This document shows, one piece after another, positions 1 to 8,288 of a stretch of DNA of 64,000 nucleotides; position 1 is the stretch's first letter; every line of letters starts with the position of its first letter. The translations under genes and the position numbers were made by a program. The stretch is from NCBI GenBank assembly GCA_040218875.1, contig JAVJQP010000072.1, one strand, 5' to 3'. Origin of the DNA: Coleofasciculus sp937127375 (GTDB lineage Bacteria; Cyanobacteriota; Cyanobacteriia; Cyanobacteriales; Coleofasciculaceae). A model generated the notes under the pieces. It was not told where the DNA came from, did not search any database, and was given only the letters and a program-made list of their open reading frames with translations.

Positions 1-151
1 CTATCTCCCCTATCTCCCCTATCTCCCCTATCTCCCCTATCTCCCCTATCTCCCCTATCTCCCCTATCTCCCCTATCTCCCCTATCTCCCCTATCTCCCC
101 TATCTCCCCTATCTCCCCTATCTCCCCTATCTCCCCCATCTTCCCTATTCC
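1..151. repeat. 9-bp tandem microsatellite (TATCTCCCC)n
   Basis: About 15 perfect head-to-tail copies of TATCTCCCC run from the window edge to about 136, followed by degenerate copies to about 151. On the minus strand the unit reads GGA GAT AGG in the frame of the overlapping symporter gene. A change in copy number would therefore add or remove whole Gly-Asp-Arg triplets without a frameshift. The left boundary of the array lies outside the window. Confidence 0.95.
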
Positions 152-1550
152 GGCGTTCGATGAGTTTTAGGAGGATTTCGCCATGGAAGGAACGACTAAT
201 CGGATAGAAGTACGCCCAAGCTAAACCGCCCATGAGGACAATAGCGGGAATCGGACCAATCAACAGACGAATCGTCCACAACGCTGATTCTGGTTGAGTC
301 GTGGGTAACTGTTCAGATGTGCTGGAGATAAACCCCGACATATCTAAGGCTTTACCCACGAGGAATAGTGCGATCGCGACGGCAATTTTGTGTATTTGTA
401 CAACTAATCCGTAGAAAATACCCTCCCGTCGTTGTCCGGTGTTAAGTTCATCGAAATCAACAACATCAGGAAGCATTGACCAGGGTACAATATAAGCCGT
501 AGACAAACCCAGCCCCACAAATACCGCCAGAACATACATTAATCCCACTTGATTGGGTTGTAAAAAACACAGTCCCAGCAACGCGCATAAGCTAAACGGG
601 ATACCCATGCCATAGATAGCCCGTTTACCCACACGTTTCGCGATCGCACTCCAGACAAATGTCATACTTAGGGCTGTCCCTTGAACGGTTAGCGCGGTTT
701 GGGTAAAGTGGTGATCCGGTAATCCCATCCAATGAATCACAAAATAGGGGAGAATCGCCGCCGTTGTTTGCAGACTTAACCAAGAACACAAATAAATCCC
801 AATTACACAAATAAAAGGGAAGTTACTGAACGCAATCCGAAACTGTTGGGTGATGGGTAAAAAAGATACTTGAGTCACGGATTCCCGTTGGGCTTCGATT
901 TGCTTATAACGCTTATAGGTTCCCCAAACACAAAGGAAAATCGCTAACGTGGCGACGATTGCACAAATTGTTCCCAGAATCCGATACTCTTGAGACGGAT
1001 CATCAAATTGGGCAAAAATAATCTGGGCTAAACCCAGGGAGAAAATACTCGCACCGATACTAAACGCGGCTTTAACGCCAATTAAACCAATGCGCTCATC
1101 ATAGCTTTGAGTGAGTTCAGCCGCTAACGCATTATGGGTGAGAACAACCGAGGTAAACGCGGCATAAAATAGAATCCCAATTCCGCCATAATAGGCAAAC
1201 AGTAGCCATTGATTCGAGGTAGGCGGAACAAACCACTGTAAGCTAAAGCCAATCCCCAAGGGAATCGCCCCGATCAGCATCCAGGGGTAACGCCGCCCTA
1301 AAGGAGAACGAGTGCGATCGCTCAAATACCCGATCATCGGATCATTAATCGCATCCCAAACCTTGCCAATCAGCAAAACACTCCCCGCCAAGGTGGGATT
1401 TAACCCCGCGACATTGGTGAGGAAAAACAGCAAGAAAAAGACTAAGATATTACCCGGAATCTCTCCTCCCAGTTCTCCAACTCCATAAGCGAGTTTGGTG
1501 GGCAAATTCAAGGGTTCACTGGGAGTTTTCTGGGGAAAAGGGTTAGCCAT
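1..1550 (-). CDS. GPH-family (MFS) sugar:cation symporter, 3' end beyond window
   Basis: Inner-membrane secondary transporter of the glycoside-pentoside-hexuronide:cation symporter family (melibiose-carrier type); the substrate cannot be told. Reading from the ATG at 1550, the N-terminus contains the family signature DPMIGYLSDRTRSPLGRR followed by YPWM, and the chain continues as a string of hydrophobic helices to about residue 467, a normal length for the family. The frame then does not stop: it enters the 9-bp microsatellite at 1-136 and encodes repeated Gly-Asp-Arg up to the window edge. I checked the frame at several points by hand. The gene is partial, so the true stop is unseen. Family assignment is firm; the tail is read directly from sequence. 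Confidence 0.85.
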   Translation of the reverse strand, partial: MANPFPQKTPSEPLNLPTKLAYGVGELGGEIPGNILVFFLLFFLTNVAGLNPTLAGSVLLIGKVWDAINDPMIGYLSDRTRSPLGRRYPWMLIGAIPLGIGFSLQWFVPPTSNQWLLFAYYGGIGILFYAAFTSVVLTHNALAAELTQSYDERIGLIGVKAAFSIGASIFSLGLAQIIFAQFDDPSQEYRILGTICAIVATLAIFLCVWGTYKRYKQIEAQRESVTQVSFLPITQQFRIAFSNFPFICVIGIYLCSWLSLQTTAAILPYFVIHWMGLPDHHFTQTALTVQGTALSMTFVWSAIAKRVGKRAIYGMGIPFSLCALLGLCFLQPNQVGLMYVLAVFVGLGLSTAYIVPWSMLPDVVDFDELNTGQRREGIFYGLVVQIHKIAVAIALFLVGKALDMSGFISSTSEQLPTTQPESALWTIRLLIGPIPAIVLMGGLAWAYFYPISRSFHGEILLKLIERRNREDGGDRGDRGDRGDRGDRGDRGDRGDRGDRGDRGDRGDRGDRGDRGD

Positions 1551-1610
1551 CAGGGAATTTTACCACTCATTTTGAGTGATCATCTCACTTCTGATGGCAG
1601 ATGACAAGGT

Positions 1611-1687
1611 TGTCCTTTGTCCTTTGTCCTTTGTCCTTTGTCCTTTGTCCTTTGTCCTTTGTCCTTTGTCCTTCGTCCTTCGTCCTG
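1611..1687. repeat. Heptamer array (TTTGTCC)n
   Basis: About eleven head-to-tail copies of the heptamer TTTGTCC, drifting to TTCGTCC at the right end. The array lies between the symporter start and the 3' end of the DUF760 gene. Related heptamers recur in many spacers of this window. They resemble the short tandemly repeated repetitive (STRR) sequences known from filamentous cyanobacteria. Confidence 0.9.
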
Positions 1688-1704
1688 AGTTCACAGGTTA
1701 TCAA

Positions 1705-2040
1705 TTAATGATCATGCATTTCTGCGACTTTGTGCAGCGACGTTTCAAATTCCATGCGTTGTTGAGCATTGCGGAGAAAGTAACCATTCATCATCGCAGA
1801 AACTAATAACCGACTCAGATTTTCGCGGTTAGTTGTAACAGTGACATTAAAATGTTCGTGAGGGAGTGTGCCTAACATTCCGATTAAGTTGCGTTCCATC
1901 ACCTGAACCACTTCCGGATCGGGTTTAGAGAGTTGGGCAACGGTTTCTGGATGCAGAGACTGGACATATTGCCAGAGTAAGTTACCGCCTTCGCCTTCGT
2001 GATCAAATAATTCTGGAACTCGATTGGGCAGATTGTTCAT
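1705..2040 (-). CDS. DUF760 family protein
   Basis: A 111-residue soluble protein of the DUF760 family, found in cyanobacteria and in plastid-targeted plant proteins; the biochemical role is unknown. The chain keeps the family pattern NLLWQYVQSL near residue 20, the VMERNLIGMLG segment near 47, and RLLVSAMMNGYFLRNAQQRM near 76-95. There is no signal peptide or membrane segment. It stands alone, transcribed leftwards towards the heptamer array. Full length for the family. Confidence 0.85.
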   Translation of the reverse strand: MNNLPNRVPELFDHEGEGGNLLWQYVQSLHPETVAQLSKPDPEVVQVMERNLIGMLGTLPHEHFNVTVTTNRENLSRLLVSAMMNGYFLRNAQQRMEFETSLHKVAEMHDH

Positions 2041-2248
2041 GGTGATAATTGAAAATGGGTAGTGTCGTTTGCTTTCCTATCTCTTATCTCTTCTCTTACT
2101 TTAATCAATCTCTTAGCCGTCGCCTAGTGAGTGCAACCGAACACCTGTGGCGGATTTTACGACGTGATCAACTATATACTCACATTAAATAGGTGGACAC
2201 AATAAAAGCTAACGGTGAAAATCGTCATTTGTCATTTGTCATTTAGTC

Positions 2249-2307
2249 GGGGCGGGTTTAGTTACATCTGGGTATAACCAAAAAAATAGTAGTGAAACCC
2301 GCCCCTA
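2249..2307. repeat. GGGGCGGGTTT inverted-repeat element, copy a
   Basis: A 59-bp element bounded by GGGGCGGGTTT and AAACCCGCCCC. The interior contains ATCTGGGT and ATAGTAGTG, which recur in other copies. This is the first of eleven complete copies in the window; the others are near 7145, 11698, 13323, 23463, 32012, 32153, 41012, 47534, 53343 and 56893. The arms could form an RNA hairpin. All copies lie between genes, this one downstream of the HAD phosphatase gene. Confidence 0.9.
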
Positions 2308-2340
2308 CACACTCTCCCTCATCTTCCCCATCTTCCCCAT

Positions 2341-3165
2341 CTACCCTTGCTCCCCCCAGACAACCTCTCTTACCGCTTCCGCCCAACCCTGAGAACCGGG
2401 TGCGGGTGCGACTTGCCATCCTTTACCGGATAAGCCGGGATGAATGCCTTTATTTCCAGGAACAATTACCGGACTATCCACCGCTTCCAGCATCTCCAAG
2501 TCATTGGGACTATTGCCTAAACCCAGGGTAGTAATTTTGGCATCGGGTCGAGCAGATTGGTAGGAATCTACTAACCACTGTACCGCTTTTCCTTTACCTG
2601 CTCCAGCACCAATCAAATGACAAAATCGATCGCCAACAACTATCCGGTATCCTAAGTCTTGTACAATTTCGTTAAGGCGTTCTGGTGTTACCTTCTTAGG
2701 AGTCACAAAGGGTTCGGTAAACTCCCGCGCCTTGGCTTGTTTGGCTTCATCGGAGGACAACCCTGTCAAGTTACAAATCTCGGCTTCACTCATATCCCCA
2801 AATCCCTGCAAGGGTTCATTGAGGGCGGTGGCTATTTTCTCTAATCCAAGTCTTGCTTCAGCATAAGTACAACCTAAGCGATGCAGATAATAATCCCCCC
2901 ATTGGTTACTTTTGGGTAAGGTTAAGTCGTTATGATCGAGGGGAACAAAGATACCGCTACCATTTTCCACAATAAACGGATCATTGATTTGTAGGGATTG
3001 GCGTAGCGTTTCGACTTCTAGGCGTGTCTTACTGGTAACCGGAATAACCGGAACCTGATTATTCTTTAAGGTATTGAGAACTGGAATAGCATTCTGATAA
3101 CTGTAAGTCTCAGAATCTAGAAATGTGCCATCTAAGTCGGTGAAAATGATTAAAACGTTTGTCAT
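2341..3165 (-). CDS. HAD-IIB mannosyl-3-phosphoglycerate phosphatase family protein
   Basis: A 274-residue haloacid-dehalogenase phosphatase of the mannosyl-3-phosphoglycerate phosphatase (MPGP/YedP) branch. Such enzymes make the compatible solutes mannosyl- or glucosylglycerate by dephosphorylating the 3-phosphoglycerate precursor. Motif I is TDLDGT with the nucleophile and acid Asp10 and Asp12; motif II lies at VTSKTR near residue 43; the Mg-binding motif is GLGNSPND near residue 216. The C2-type cap fits the IIB class. No synthase gene is adjacent, so the exact substrate is inferred. The 3' end runs into a short CTTCCCCAT repeat at 2313-2343. Confidence 0.75.
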   Translation of the reverse strand: MTNVLIIFTDLDGTFLDSETYSYQNAIPVLNTLKNNQVPVIPVTSKTRLEVETLRQSLQINDPFIVENGSGIFVPLDHNDLTLPKSNQWGDYYLHRLGCTYAEARLGLEKIATALNEPLQGFGDMSEAEICNLTGLSSDEAKQAKAREFTEPFVTPKKVTPERLNEIVQDLGYRIVVGDRFCHLIGAGAGKGKAVQWLVDSYQSARPDAKITTLGLGNSPNDLEMLEAVDSPVIVPGNKGIHPGLSGKGWQVAPAPGSQGWAEAVREVVWGEQG

Positions 3166-3275
3166 TCGTCATACCCAATTTGGGTTAGGTACCCCGATTA
3201 TAACTCAGTTCGCGCAGGCGGACTACCCTTCGGGAAGGCTTCGCATACATTTGTTTAGCTGCGATTTCAATCGCC

Positions 3276-3452
3276 CTAGCAGGTAGTCATTTTTCCGCCA
3301 TAATCATAATACTGATCAATTAATTTCAGAATCTCCTCATAATCAAAGTTATCAGCAAGTTCCAACACCTGCGTAACAAAGGCAAGATAGTTGGGAGCAT
3401 CCCAATTTGGCACGTTGGCTCTTTGAATGGGGCTGAAACCCTTACAAATCTG
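3276..3452 (-). pseudogene. Small open remnant of an unrecognised gene
   Basis: An open minus-strand frame of about 58 codons without a convincing start codon ends at the TAG at 3278-3276. The peptide ends in ILKLIDQYYDYGGKMTTC and has a protein-like composition, with acidic and hydrophobic residues alternating as in a helix. It sits in a 564-bp spacer (3166-3729) that otherwise holds hairpin-forming sequence at 3205-3245 and a TGTCCGACTACTTA motif at 3681. I do not recognise the family. It may be the 3' end of a deleted gene or chance. Confidence 0.3.
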
Positions 3453-3680
3453 TTACATTAGGAAATGTAATCTCACTTATGCAAGCTAGCTATGTCAAGT
3501 ACATTTTTTATCGGTTTGCTTGTGCAAGTCAGGTTGACCCATATCCAGGACGCGATCGCAAACCCTTCCTCTTGCTCCACAATGACTCTGACTTTTGTCA
3601 AGTACAATTTATACTAAATTAGATAAGCTTACCCTGTTGAGGCTGGTTAACAAAACCAGCGTGGACGTGCTGTTTTGTTG

Positions 3681-3694
3681 TGTCCGACTACTTA
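3681..3694 (-). repeat. TAAGTAGTCGGACA end motif, solitary copy
   Basis: The 14-mer TAAGTAGTCGGACA on the minus strand. Identical copies occur at 19684 and 59771, and the variant TAARTAGGTGGACA occurs at 2187, 49054 and 59889 (minus strand). In two places the motif forms both ends of a complete short element, so this copy is probably a solitary end. It lies 36 bp upstream of the next gene. Confidence 0.65.
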
Positions 3695-3729
3695 GAATAT
3701 TTTGGTTTATTTAGTAGATTAACAAGAAC

Positions 3730-4131
3730 ATGGAACGTGGTTTACTCTGGTTACCCTTACTCGCTGTATTTATTTGGCTAGCTTGGTCAGGTTGGAATGA
3801 ATATCAAAAAGTTGAGGCATATCGTGTATGGGCAGAACAATTTGAACGGGCAAAATATGATATTTATGCGGTACTGGGACAAAAGGGGAAGAATCTGACC
3901 TGGGGAAAACCGACTCGTTCGGGTCCGGTGGATATAGAAACATTTTCTCTGAATGATGTCCAAAGCATTAAACTGGTAGTTGATGGGCAAATTGTTACCT
4001 TAGAGAATCCGCCCAAAAAAAGTCGCGCGATCGCACTAGAGTTTCTCCTGCCAGAATCCACGATTCAGGTTCCGTTTACCGAAATTCCTCTGGCGGTGGA
4101 GTGGGGCAATTTTCTCCGGAATTATAAATGA
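3730..4131 (+). CDS. Conserved cyanobacterial hypothetical protein, membrane-anchored
   Basis: A 133-residue protein with one N-terminal hydrophobic segment (residues 4-20, LLWLPLLAVFIWLAW) that should act as an uncleaved anchor. The remaining hydrophilic domain of about 110 residues would then face the periplasm or thylakoid lumen. The domain looks strand-rich (IETFSLNDVQSIKLVVDG, EFLLPESTIQVPF). No catalytic motif is visible and I do not recognise a named family. The ATG at 3730 follows AACAAGAAC without a clear Shine-Dalgarno sequence. It stands alone. Confidence 0.7.
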   Translation: MERGLLWLPLLAVFIWLAWSGWNEYQKVEAYRVWAEQFERAKYDIYAVLGQKGKNLTWGKPTRSGPVDIETFSLNDVQSIKLVVDGQIVTLENPPKKSRAIALEFLLPESTIQVPFTEIPLAVEWGNFLRNYK

Positions 4132-4183
4132 AATGGCTTTTATCGGGGCAAATTGAACCAAGTAGCGATTAAGACTAAGTAGG

Positions 4184-4216
4184 GTAAAGGTGCGTTACGC
4201 TTCGCTAACGCACCCT
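4184..4216. repeat. Small palindromic hairpin repeat
   Basis: GGTGCGTTACGCTTCGCTAA continues to CGCACCCTAC, giving inverted arms GGTGCGTTA and TAACGCACC around a short loop. It lies about 55 bp after the preceding stop codon. It could act as a terminator, but no T-run follows. A heptamer array of AATGACC (4281-4308) lies next to it. Confidence 0.6.
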
Positions 4217-4366
4217 ACAAATAGGTTGCCCATTTCCTGTCTCGTGACGTAGTTTGATTGACGCTTCGCGAGGAATACAAATGACCAATGACCAATGACC
4301 AATGACAAAAAGGAACGTTAACCACTAAAATTCGTCTTGATAAATAATAGTTCTGGTGCTTTTTCT

Positions 4367-5950
4367 ATGAAACCTATCTTACCTATTTTTGCGATTATCG
4401 GATTACTCCAGAGTTGCACCACCCCGGTGAACATTTCCTCTCAAGCCATCAGGAATCCCGCTAATTGCCCTAGCCAAACTGAACCCGTACCGATCGCCTC
4501 TGCTAATGATCAGGGAGTGTATCAGCAATTTGACTATCATATTCGCGATATTATTACAGATGCTGATACGATTACCTTCCAGACGCAGCAGTATGATATT
4601 GTATTTTGCCGATTTGACCGCACTTGGACGGTAGAACCGGGAACCTTAGCGAGTGAAGCTGAGACGACGGATAATCCGGAACAATTCCAAGAAAATCTGC
4701 AAAATCCCCCCTATCAAACTATTGAACTTAACGGAAAATCTTATCAATATCGCGTCATTCTCGAACCGAATCCCTTTGGCAATGAAGCCCAAGGAATTGA
4801 ACCCGAAACGGTTGTCTTTGAACTGATTACTCCCAATAGCGAACAACCCCAACGTCACCCCCTCTATACTTTAGACCAGGTAAGGCAGGCTGAAGTCGGA
4901 TTTTCCTTGGGAGTTCCTCGAATTACCTCCGCCCTCAGTTATGCCGATCGCCTATTTTGGTCAGTCGCATCGGAACAAGGGGAAGGATTTAGTGGTATCG
5001 CCACGATGGTTGGTTACAATCCCGATATGAATGAGTTGGTGGTGATTCAACCTGAAGAAATCCAAGGGCAACAAATTACTGATTTTGTCATCGCCGGAGA
5101 TCCTAGCAATCCAGTCTTTTGGCTGGGAACTCAAATCAGTGGCGAAGGGAATCCCTATTTATCCGGAATGGGATTAGTCGCCTATCGTCCTTCTCCCCCG
5201 AGTCTCAAATCCGGAACAATTACCTCTTACACCGTCCGCAATAGTCCGATTATTGGGGCAATTCCTGATCAACTGCACTTAGAAGGCGATCGCCTCTGGG
5301 TGGGAACTGGAAACGGGGTTTGCCAGGTTCGTTGGCAAGGGGCAGATAATCCTGGAAATTGGTCGTGTTGGCGATTTGCAGCAAAGGCGAAACTGCCGAG
5401 TCAGGGATTGCCGATTTACCGCCGTTTATTAGCGGAAACTCCAGCCGTTACCCTTGACCCAGATCAGGTGGGAGACACGGTAGAGGTGTTATGGTGGTCT
5501 CCATTGGACTACCAAACCCAAAAAGGGCGGTATGAAGTTCGGTATGAGGATGGCTTTACCGTCACCTTAGACGAGGGGACGAGTTCTTGGTCTGAGAAAT
5601 ATGGGTCATCATGGCAACCTCGTCCCTGGCAACCGCCTCTATACTGGGCAGGACATGAATGGCATTGGCAAGGCGATCGCTTTGTGCGCGGTTTTGATCA
5701 AGTCGCCCTAAATTTCTTTGGTGGTGGACCTCTGGGAATTGTATCCGATCAGGATCAATGGACAGGGGAAAAGCCTGCCAATATGAACGTCTTGCGGGGT
5801 GATCTGGAAGTATTGGAATTAACAGAAACGACCACTAAGCTGAATTACCATTCAGGTTGGGTGGAGGAAGAGTTCCTCAATCCTTATTTCACGGTAGTAC
5901 CCCAAAATCGTCCCTTCAATCCTCGTTCCAATCCTTTGGATGATCTTTGA
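4367..5950 (+). CDS. Putative lipoprotein, function unknown
   Basis: A 527-residue predicted lipoprotein. I start it at the ATG at 4367 because this gives a short signal peptide ending in the lipobox LLQSC, with lipid attachment at the Cys. The TTG at 4337 is in frame but would bury the signal. The mature part is rich in aromatic and glycine-containing strands (for example FWLGTQISGEG, RLWVGTGNGVC). That would suit a beta-propeller-like fold, although no named repeat is certain. The C-terminus is proline-rich (PFNPRSNPLDDL). Not assigned to a family; probably envelope-located. Confidence 0.65.
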   Translation: MKPILPIFAIIGLLQSCTTPVNISSQAIRNPANCPSQTEPVPIASANDQGVYQQFDYHIRDIITDADTITFQTQQYDIVFCRFDRTWTVEPGTLASEAETTDNPEQFQENLQNPPYQTIELNGKSYQYRVILEPNPFGNEAQGIEPETVVFELITPNSEQPQRHPLYTLDQVRQAEVGFSLGVPRITSALSYADRLFWSVASEQGEGFSGIATMVGYNPDMNELVVIQPEEIQGQQITDFVIAGDPSNPVFWLGTQISGEGNPYLSGMGLVAYRPSPPSLKSGTITSYTVRNSPIIGAIPDQLHLEGDRLWVGTGNGVCQVRWQGADNPGNWSCWRFAAKAKLPSQGLPIYRRLLAETPAVTLDPDQVGDTVEVLWWSPLDYQTQKGRYEVRYEDGFTVTLDEGTSSWSEKYGSSWQPRPWQPPLYWAGHEWHWQGDRFVRGFDQVALNFFGGGPLGIVSDQDQWTGEKPANMNVLRGDLEVLELTETTTKLNYHSGWVEEEFLNPYFTVVPQNRPFNPRSNPLDDL

Positions 5951-6080
5951 TCATAGATGAACTAAATAGAAGTATAAGTAGGTCAGTGGAAATAAACTGA
6001 ACCACGTTAAATTCTGTTCATCTTTTACTCTACAATTTTGATTAACCAAGCCGTATTGGGTTAACCACAGGATTTGATGT

Positions 6081-7145
6081 ATGAGCCAAACCTTACAAGA
6101 GATGCAGCGTATTGCCGGAGCAACGTTTGAGCCAGTTGCCCAAGTGCCAGTACCAAGTAGTTTCGGGAATGATACAGCCGCCCTACAAGCAGCGCGTCAA
6201 GGGGTGGCTTTAGTTGACTTATCCCATTGGGGATTGCTGAAAATCTCTGATGAGGATAGACTGCGCTTTTTGCATAATCAGAGTACCAATGATTTCCAAA
6301 ACCTGAAACCGGGACAGGGTTGTGATACCGTGTTTGTGACCTCAACTGCCCGTACTATTGATCTGGTCACCGCTTACGTCACGAAAGAGGCGGTATTACT
6401 ATTGGTATCCCCCAATCGGCGTCAACAGTTACTCGAATGGCTTGATCGCTATATCTTTCCCATGGATCGGGTGGAATTGGCGGATATCTCCAATGAAACT
6501 GCTATTTTTAGTCTAGTTGGATCTGACTGTGATACCCTTTTGACCAAGCTAGGTGTCCAGTTGCCGATTGGTGAGGCATACCCCAGTCATCAACATCTCA
6601 CGCTGAATGATATAGAGGTGCGAATGGCTAGAGGAAGTGGTTTAGCACTCCCCGGATATACCCTAATTGTTCCCGCCAGCGATGCGGCAAAGCTATGGCA
6701 AACCTTAACTACAGCCGATGCTATACCAATGGGCGATCGCGTTTGGCAGCAGTTGCGAATTGAACAAGGACGTCCGCTTCCTGATTATGAACTAACAGAG
6801 GATTATAATCCCCTAGAAGCGGGGTTGTGGAGTACGATTTCCTTTGAGAAAGGATGTTATATCGGTCAGGAAACGATCGCGCGATTAAATACTTACAAAG
6901 GCGTCAAGCAGCAATTGTGGGGAGTGCGTTTACCAGCACCTGTGGAACCGGGAACTGTAGTCACCGTGGATGGGGAAAAAGTGGGTAAGTTAACCAGTTG
7001 TACGCCAACGGAACAAGGTTACATCGGTTTAGCCTATATCCGTACCAAAGCTGGCGGCGTTGGGCTTAAGGTTCAGGTGGGAGAGGTTGAGGGTGACGTT
7101 GTGGATGTTCCCTTTTTGACCCACGAGTACCCTGGAAATCAGTAG
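6081..7145 (+). CDS. ygfZ: Folate-binding YgfZ/GcvT-family protein
   Basis: A 354-residue homologue of YgfZ, the tetrahydrofolate-dependent factor that supports maturation or repair of certain Fe-S proteins such as the radical-SAM enzyme MiaB. The diagnostic motif KGCYIGQE is complete at residues 257-264, with the conserved Cys259. The N-terminal aminomethyltransferase-like fold is seen in VDLSHWGLLKISDEDRLRFL, and a C-terminal barrel follows the motif. The ATG at 6081 gives the usual length. The TAG stop overlaps the first base of a GGGGCGGGTTT element, so any hairpin there would form directly at the end of the message. Confidence 0.9.
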   Translation: MSQTLQEMQRIAGATFEPVAQVPVPSSFGNDTAALQAARQGVALVDLSHWGLLKISDEDRLRFLHNQSTNDFQNLKPGQGCDTVFVTSTARTIDLVTAYVTKEAVLLLVSPNRRQQLLEWLDRYIFPMDRVELADISNETAIFSLVGSDCDTLLTKLGVQLPIGEAYPSHQHLTLNDIEVRMARGSGLALPGYTLIVPASDAAKLWQTLTTADAIPMGDRVWQQLRIEQGRPLPDYELTEDYNPLEAGLWSTISFEKGCYIGQETIARLNTYKGVKQQLWGVRLPAPVEPGTVVTVDGEKVGKLTSCTPTEQGYIGLAYIRTKAGGVGLKVQVGEVEGDVVDVPFLTHEYPGNQ

Positions 7146-7205
7146 GGGCGGGTTTAGCCTTTAATTGTTGTATCCTACCGATAACCTTTCAACAAAACCC
7201 GCCCT
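7145..7205. repeat. GGGGCGGGTTT inverted-repeat element, copy b
   Basis: Arms GGGGCGGGTTT and AAACCCGCCC enclose an interior with CCGATAACCTTTCAACA, which matches the copy at 53343 closely. This defines a second subfamily, ending in AACAAAACCCGCCCTT rather than GTGAAACCCGCCCC. The first base is the last base of the ygfZ stop codon. Confidence 0.9.
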
Positions 7206-7296
7206 TATTTCATTCTGCTTCTCGAAACCGCTATTTACCCAACAGCCTGATCTTGGAGTTGGGTTTCCTTGCGTTTTCCCAACCTACAAACAAAGG

Positions 7297-7743
7297 TCAA
7301 TAATATTTCCGATAGAGCATCGCCTTCACAGGTTGTCCGTCTTTAATATGCCGTTGTACCACTGTCGGGACTTCATCGGGGTGAACCCGACAATACCATG
7401 TTTCTTCGGGCAGAACCACGACCATCGGACCATTGCCACATTCTCCCAGACAAGGGCTACCGCTCACTGTCACCCCATTAACAGGTAAAGCCTGAAATGC
7501 TGCCAGGACTTTGGCTGCACCTTGTTTGCGGCAAGTACGGTGCTGACATACCAGTATTTGTCTTGTCGGTTGTTGGGACAAGGGTGGTGCTGACTTATCA
7601 GTATGGGACTCAACAGTTGTCTTAATTTTGACACTCACCCGGTTAAAACACGGCTGATTCTTGGGCTGATTCTGCCTCTGGTTATCCACTTCAACAAATT
7701 GAATTGGTTTACCTTTGGTCTTACGAAGCATAACTTGAGCCAA
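7297..7743 (-). CDS. Thioredoxin-like [2Fe-2S] ferredoxin protein
   Basis: A 148-residue protein whose C-terminal 85 residues form a thioredoxin-like [2Fe-2S] ferredoxin domain, as in NuoE-type and Shethna-type ferredoxins. The four likely ligands are Cys66 and Cys71 (CQHRTC) and Cys98 and Cys102 (CLGEC). The N-terminal 60 residues are polar, low in complexity and probably unstructured, so a later start is possible. It probably carries electrons in the cytoplasm, partner unknown. It converges with ygfZ across a repeat element. Confidence 0.8.
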   Translation of the reverse strand: MAQVMLRKTKGKPIQFVEVDNQRQNQPKNQPCFNRVSVKIKTTVESHTDKSAPPLSQQPTRQILVCQHRTCRKQGAAKVLAAFQALPVNGVTVSGSPCLGECGNGPMVVVLPEETWYCRVHPDEVPTVVQRHIKDGQPVKAMLYRKYY

Positions 7744-8288
7744 TTAGCTCACTCCTCAAGCTTAAATTTCCGATTGTCCCTCGGTATTCTCACTGCCTTC
7801 ACAGGTCTTACATGATGCGGGTCTATCCCAATGCATAAATCAGCCTCTAGCTCCACAATTTATGCAAATTTCAATCCCCTTCTCTCGTTGGAGGGGAGTC
7901 AGACGAACTTGAACATCCTCTTAGGTCGAGAGCGTACCCAACACAGTTTAACTGTATACCAGCATAGCAAGTATCATCCGCAAGAAACGGACTGGCGAAT
8001 AAATTCGCTGGCTGGACGATTTACTTCGTTTCATCCCTCGGTTAAAACGCGAGGAAGCCTGCACTATCACTATCACTATTCTGTAACGATGCAGATACCT
8101 TTGCTGGGACAAAGGACAAAGGAATGACCAAGGACGAAGGATCAAGGACAACGGACAAAATATTAAGCTTTGTGAAGGTAATTGTTAAGCTGTGTTTCAA
8201 AATGAGCCGCGATCGCACATTGGGGATGAAATCGCCAAAAGTCCGTGATACCATGCAATCCGTACCTCGAAAACGATTGGGAGAAAAA
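7744..8288. other. Spacer upstream of chlP
   Basis: A 545-bp divergent spacer between the [2Fe-2S] protein and chlP, so it must hold promoters for both. It includes three copies of ACTATC at about 8062-8083 and heptamer-type sequence (GGACAAA, GGACGAA) at about 8104-8160. Reading frames in it are short and unconvincing. No clear promoter boxes were identified. Confidence 0.5.

Noticed and set aside
1576..1806. ORF with repeated VLCPLSF
   Set aside because: It is the translation of the TTTGTCC heptamer array and overlaps the well supported DUF760 gene on the other strand.
8124..8288. N-terminal extension of chlP
   Set aside because: The 55 extra codons derive from heptamer-type repeats and are not part of the 407-residue ChlP family.
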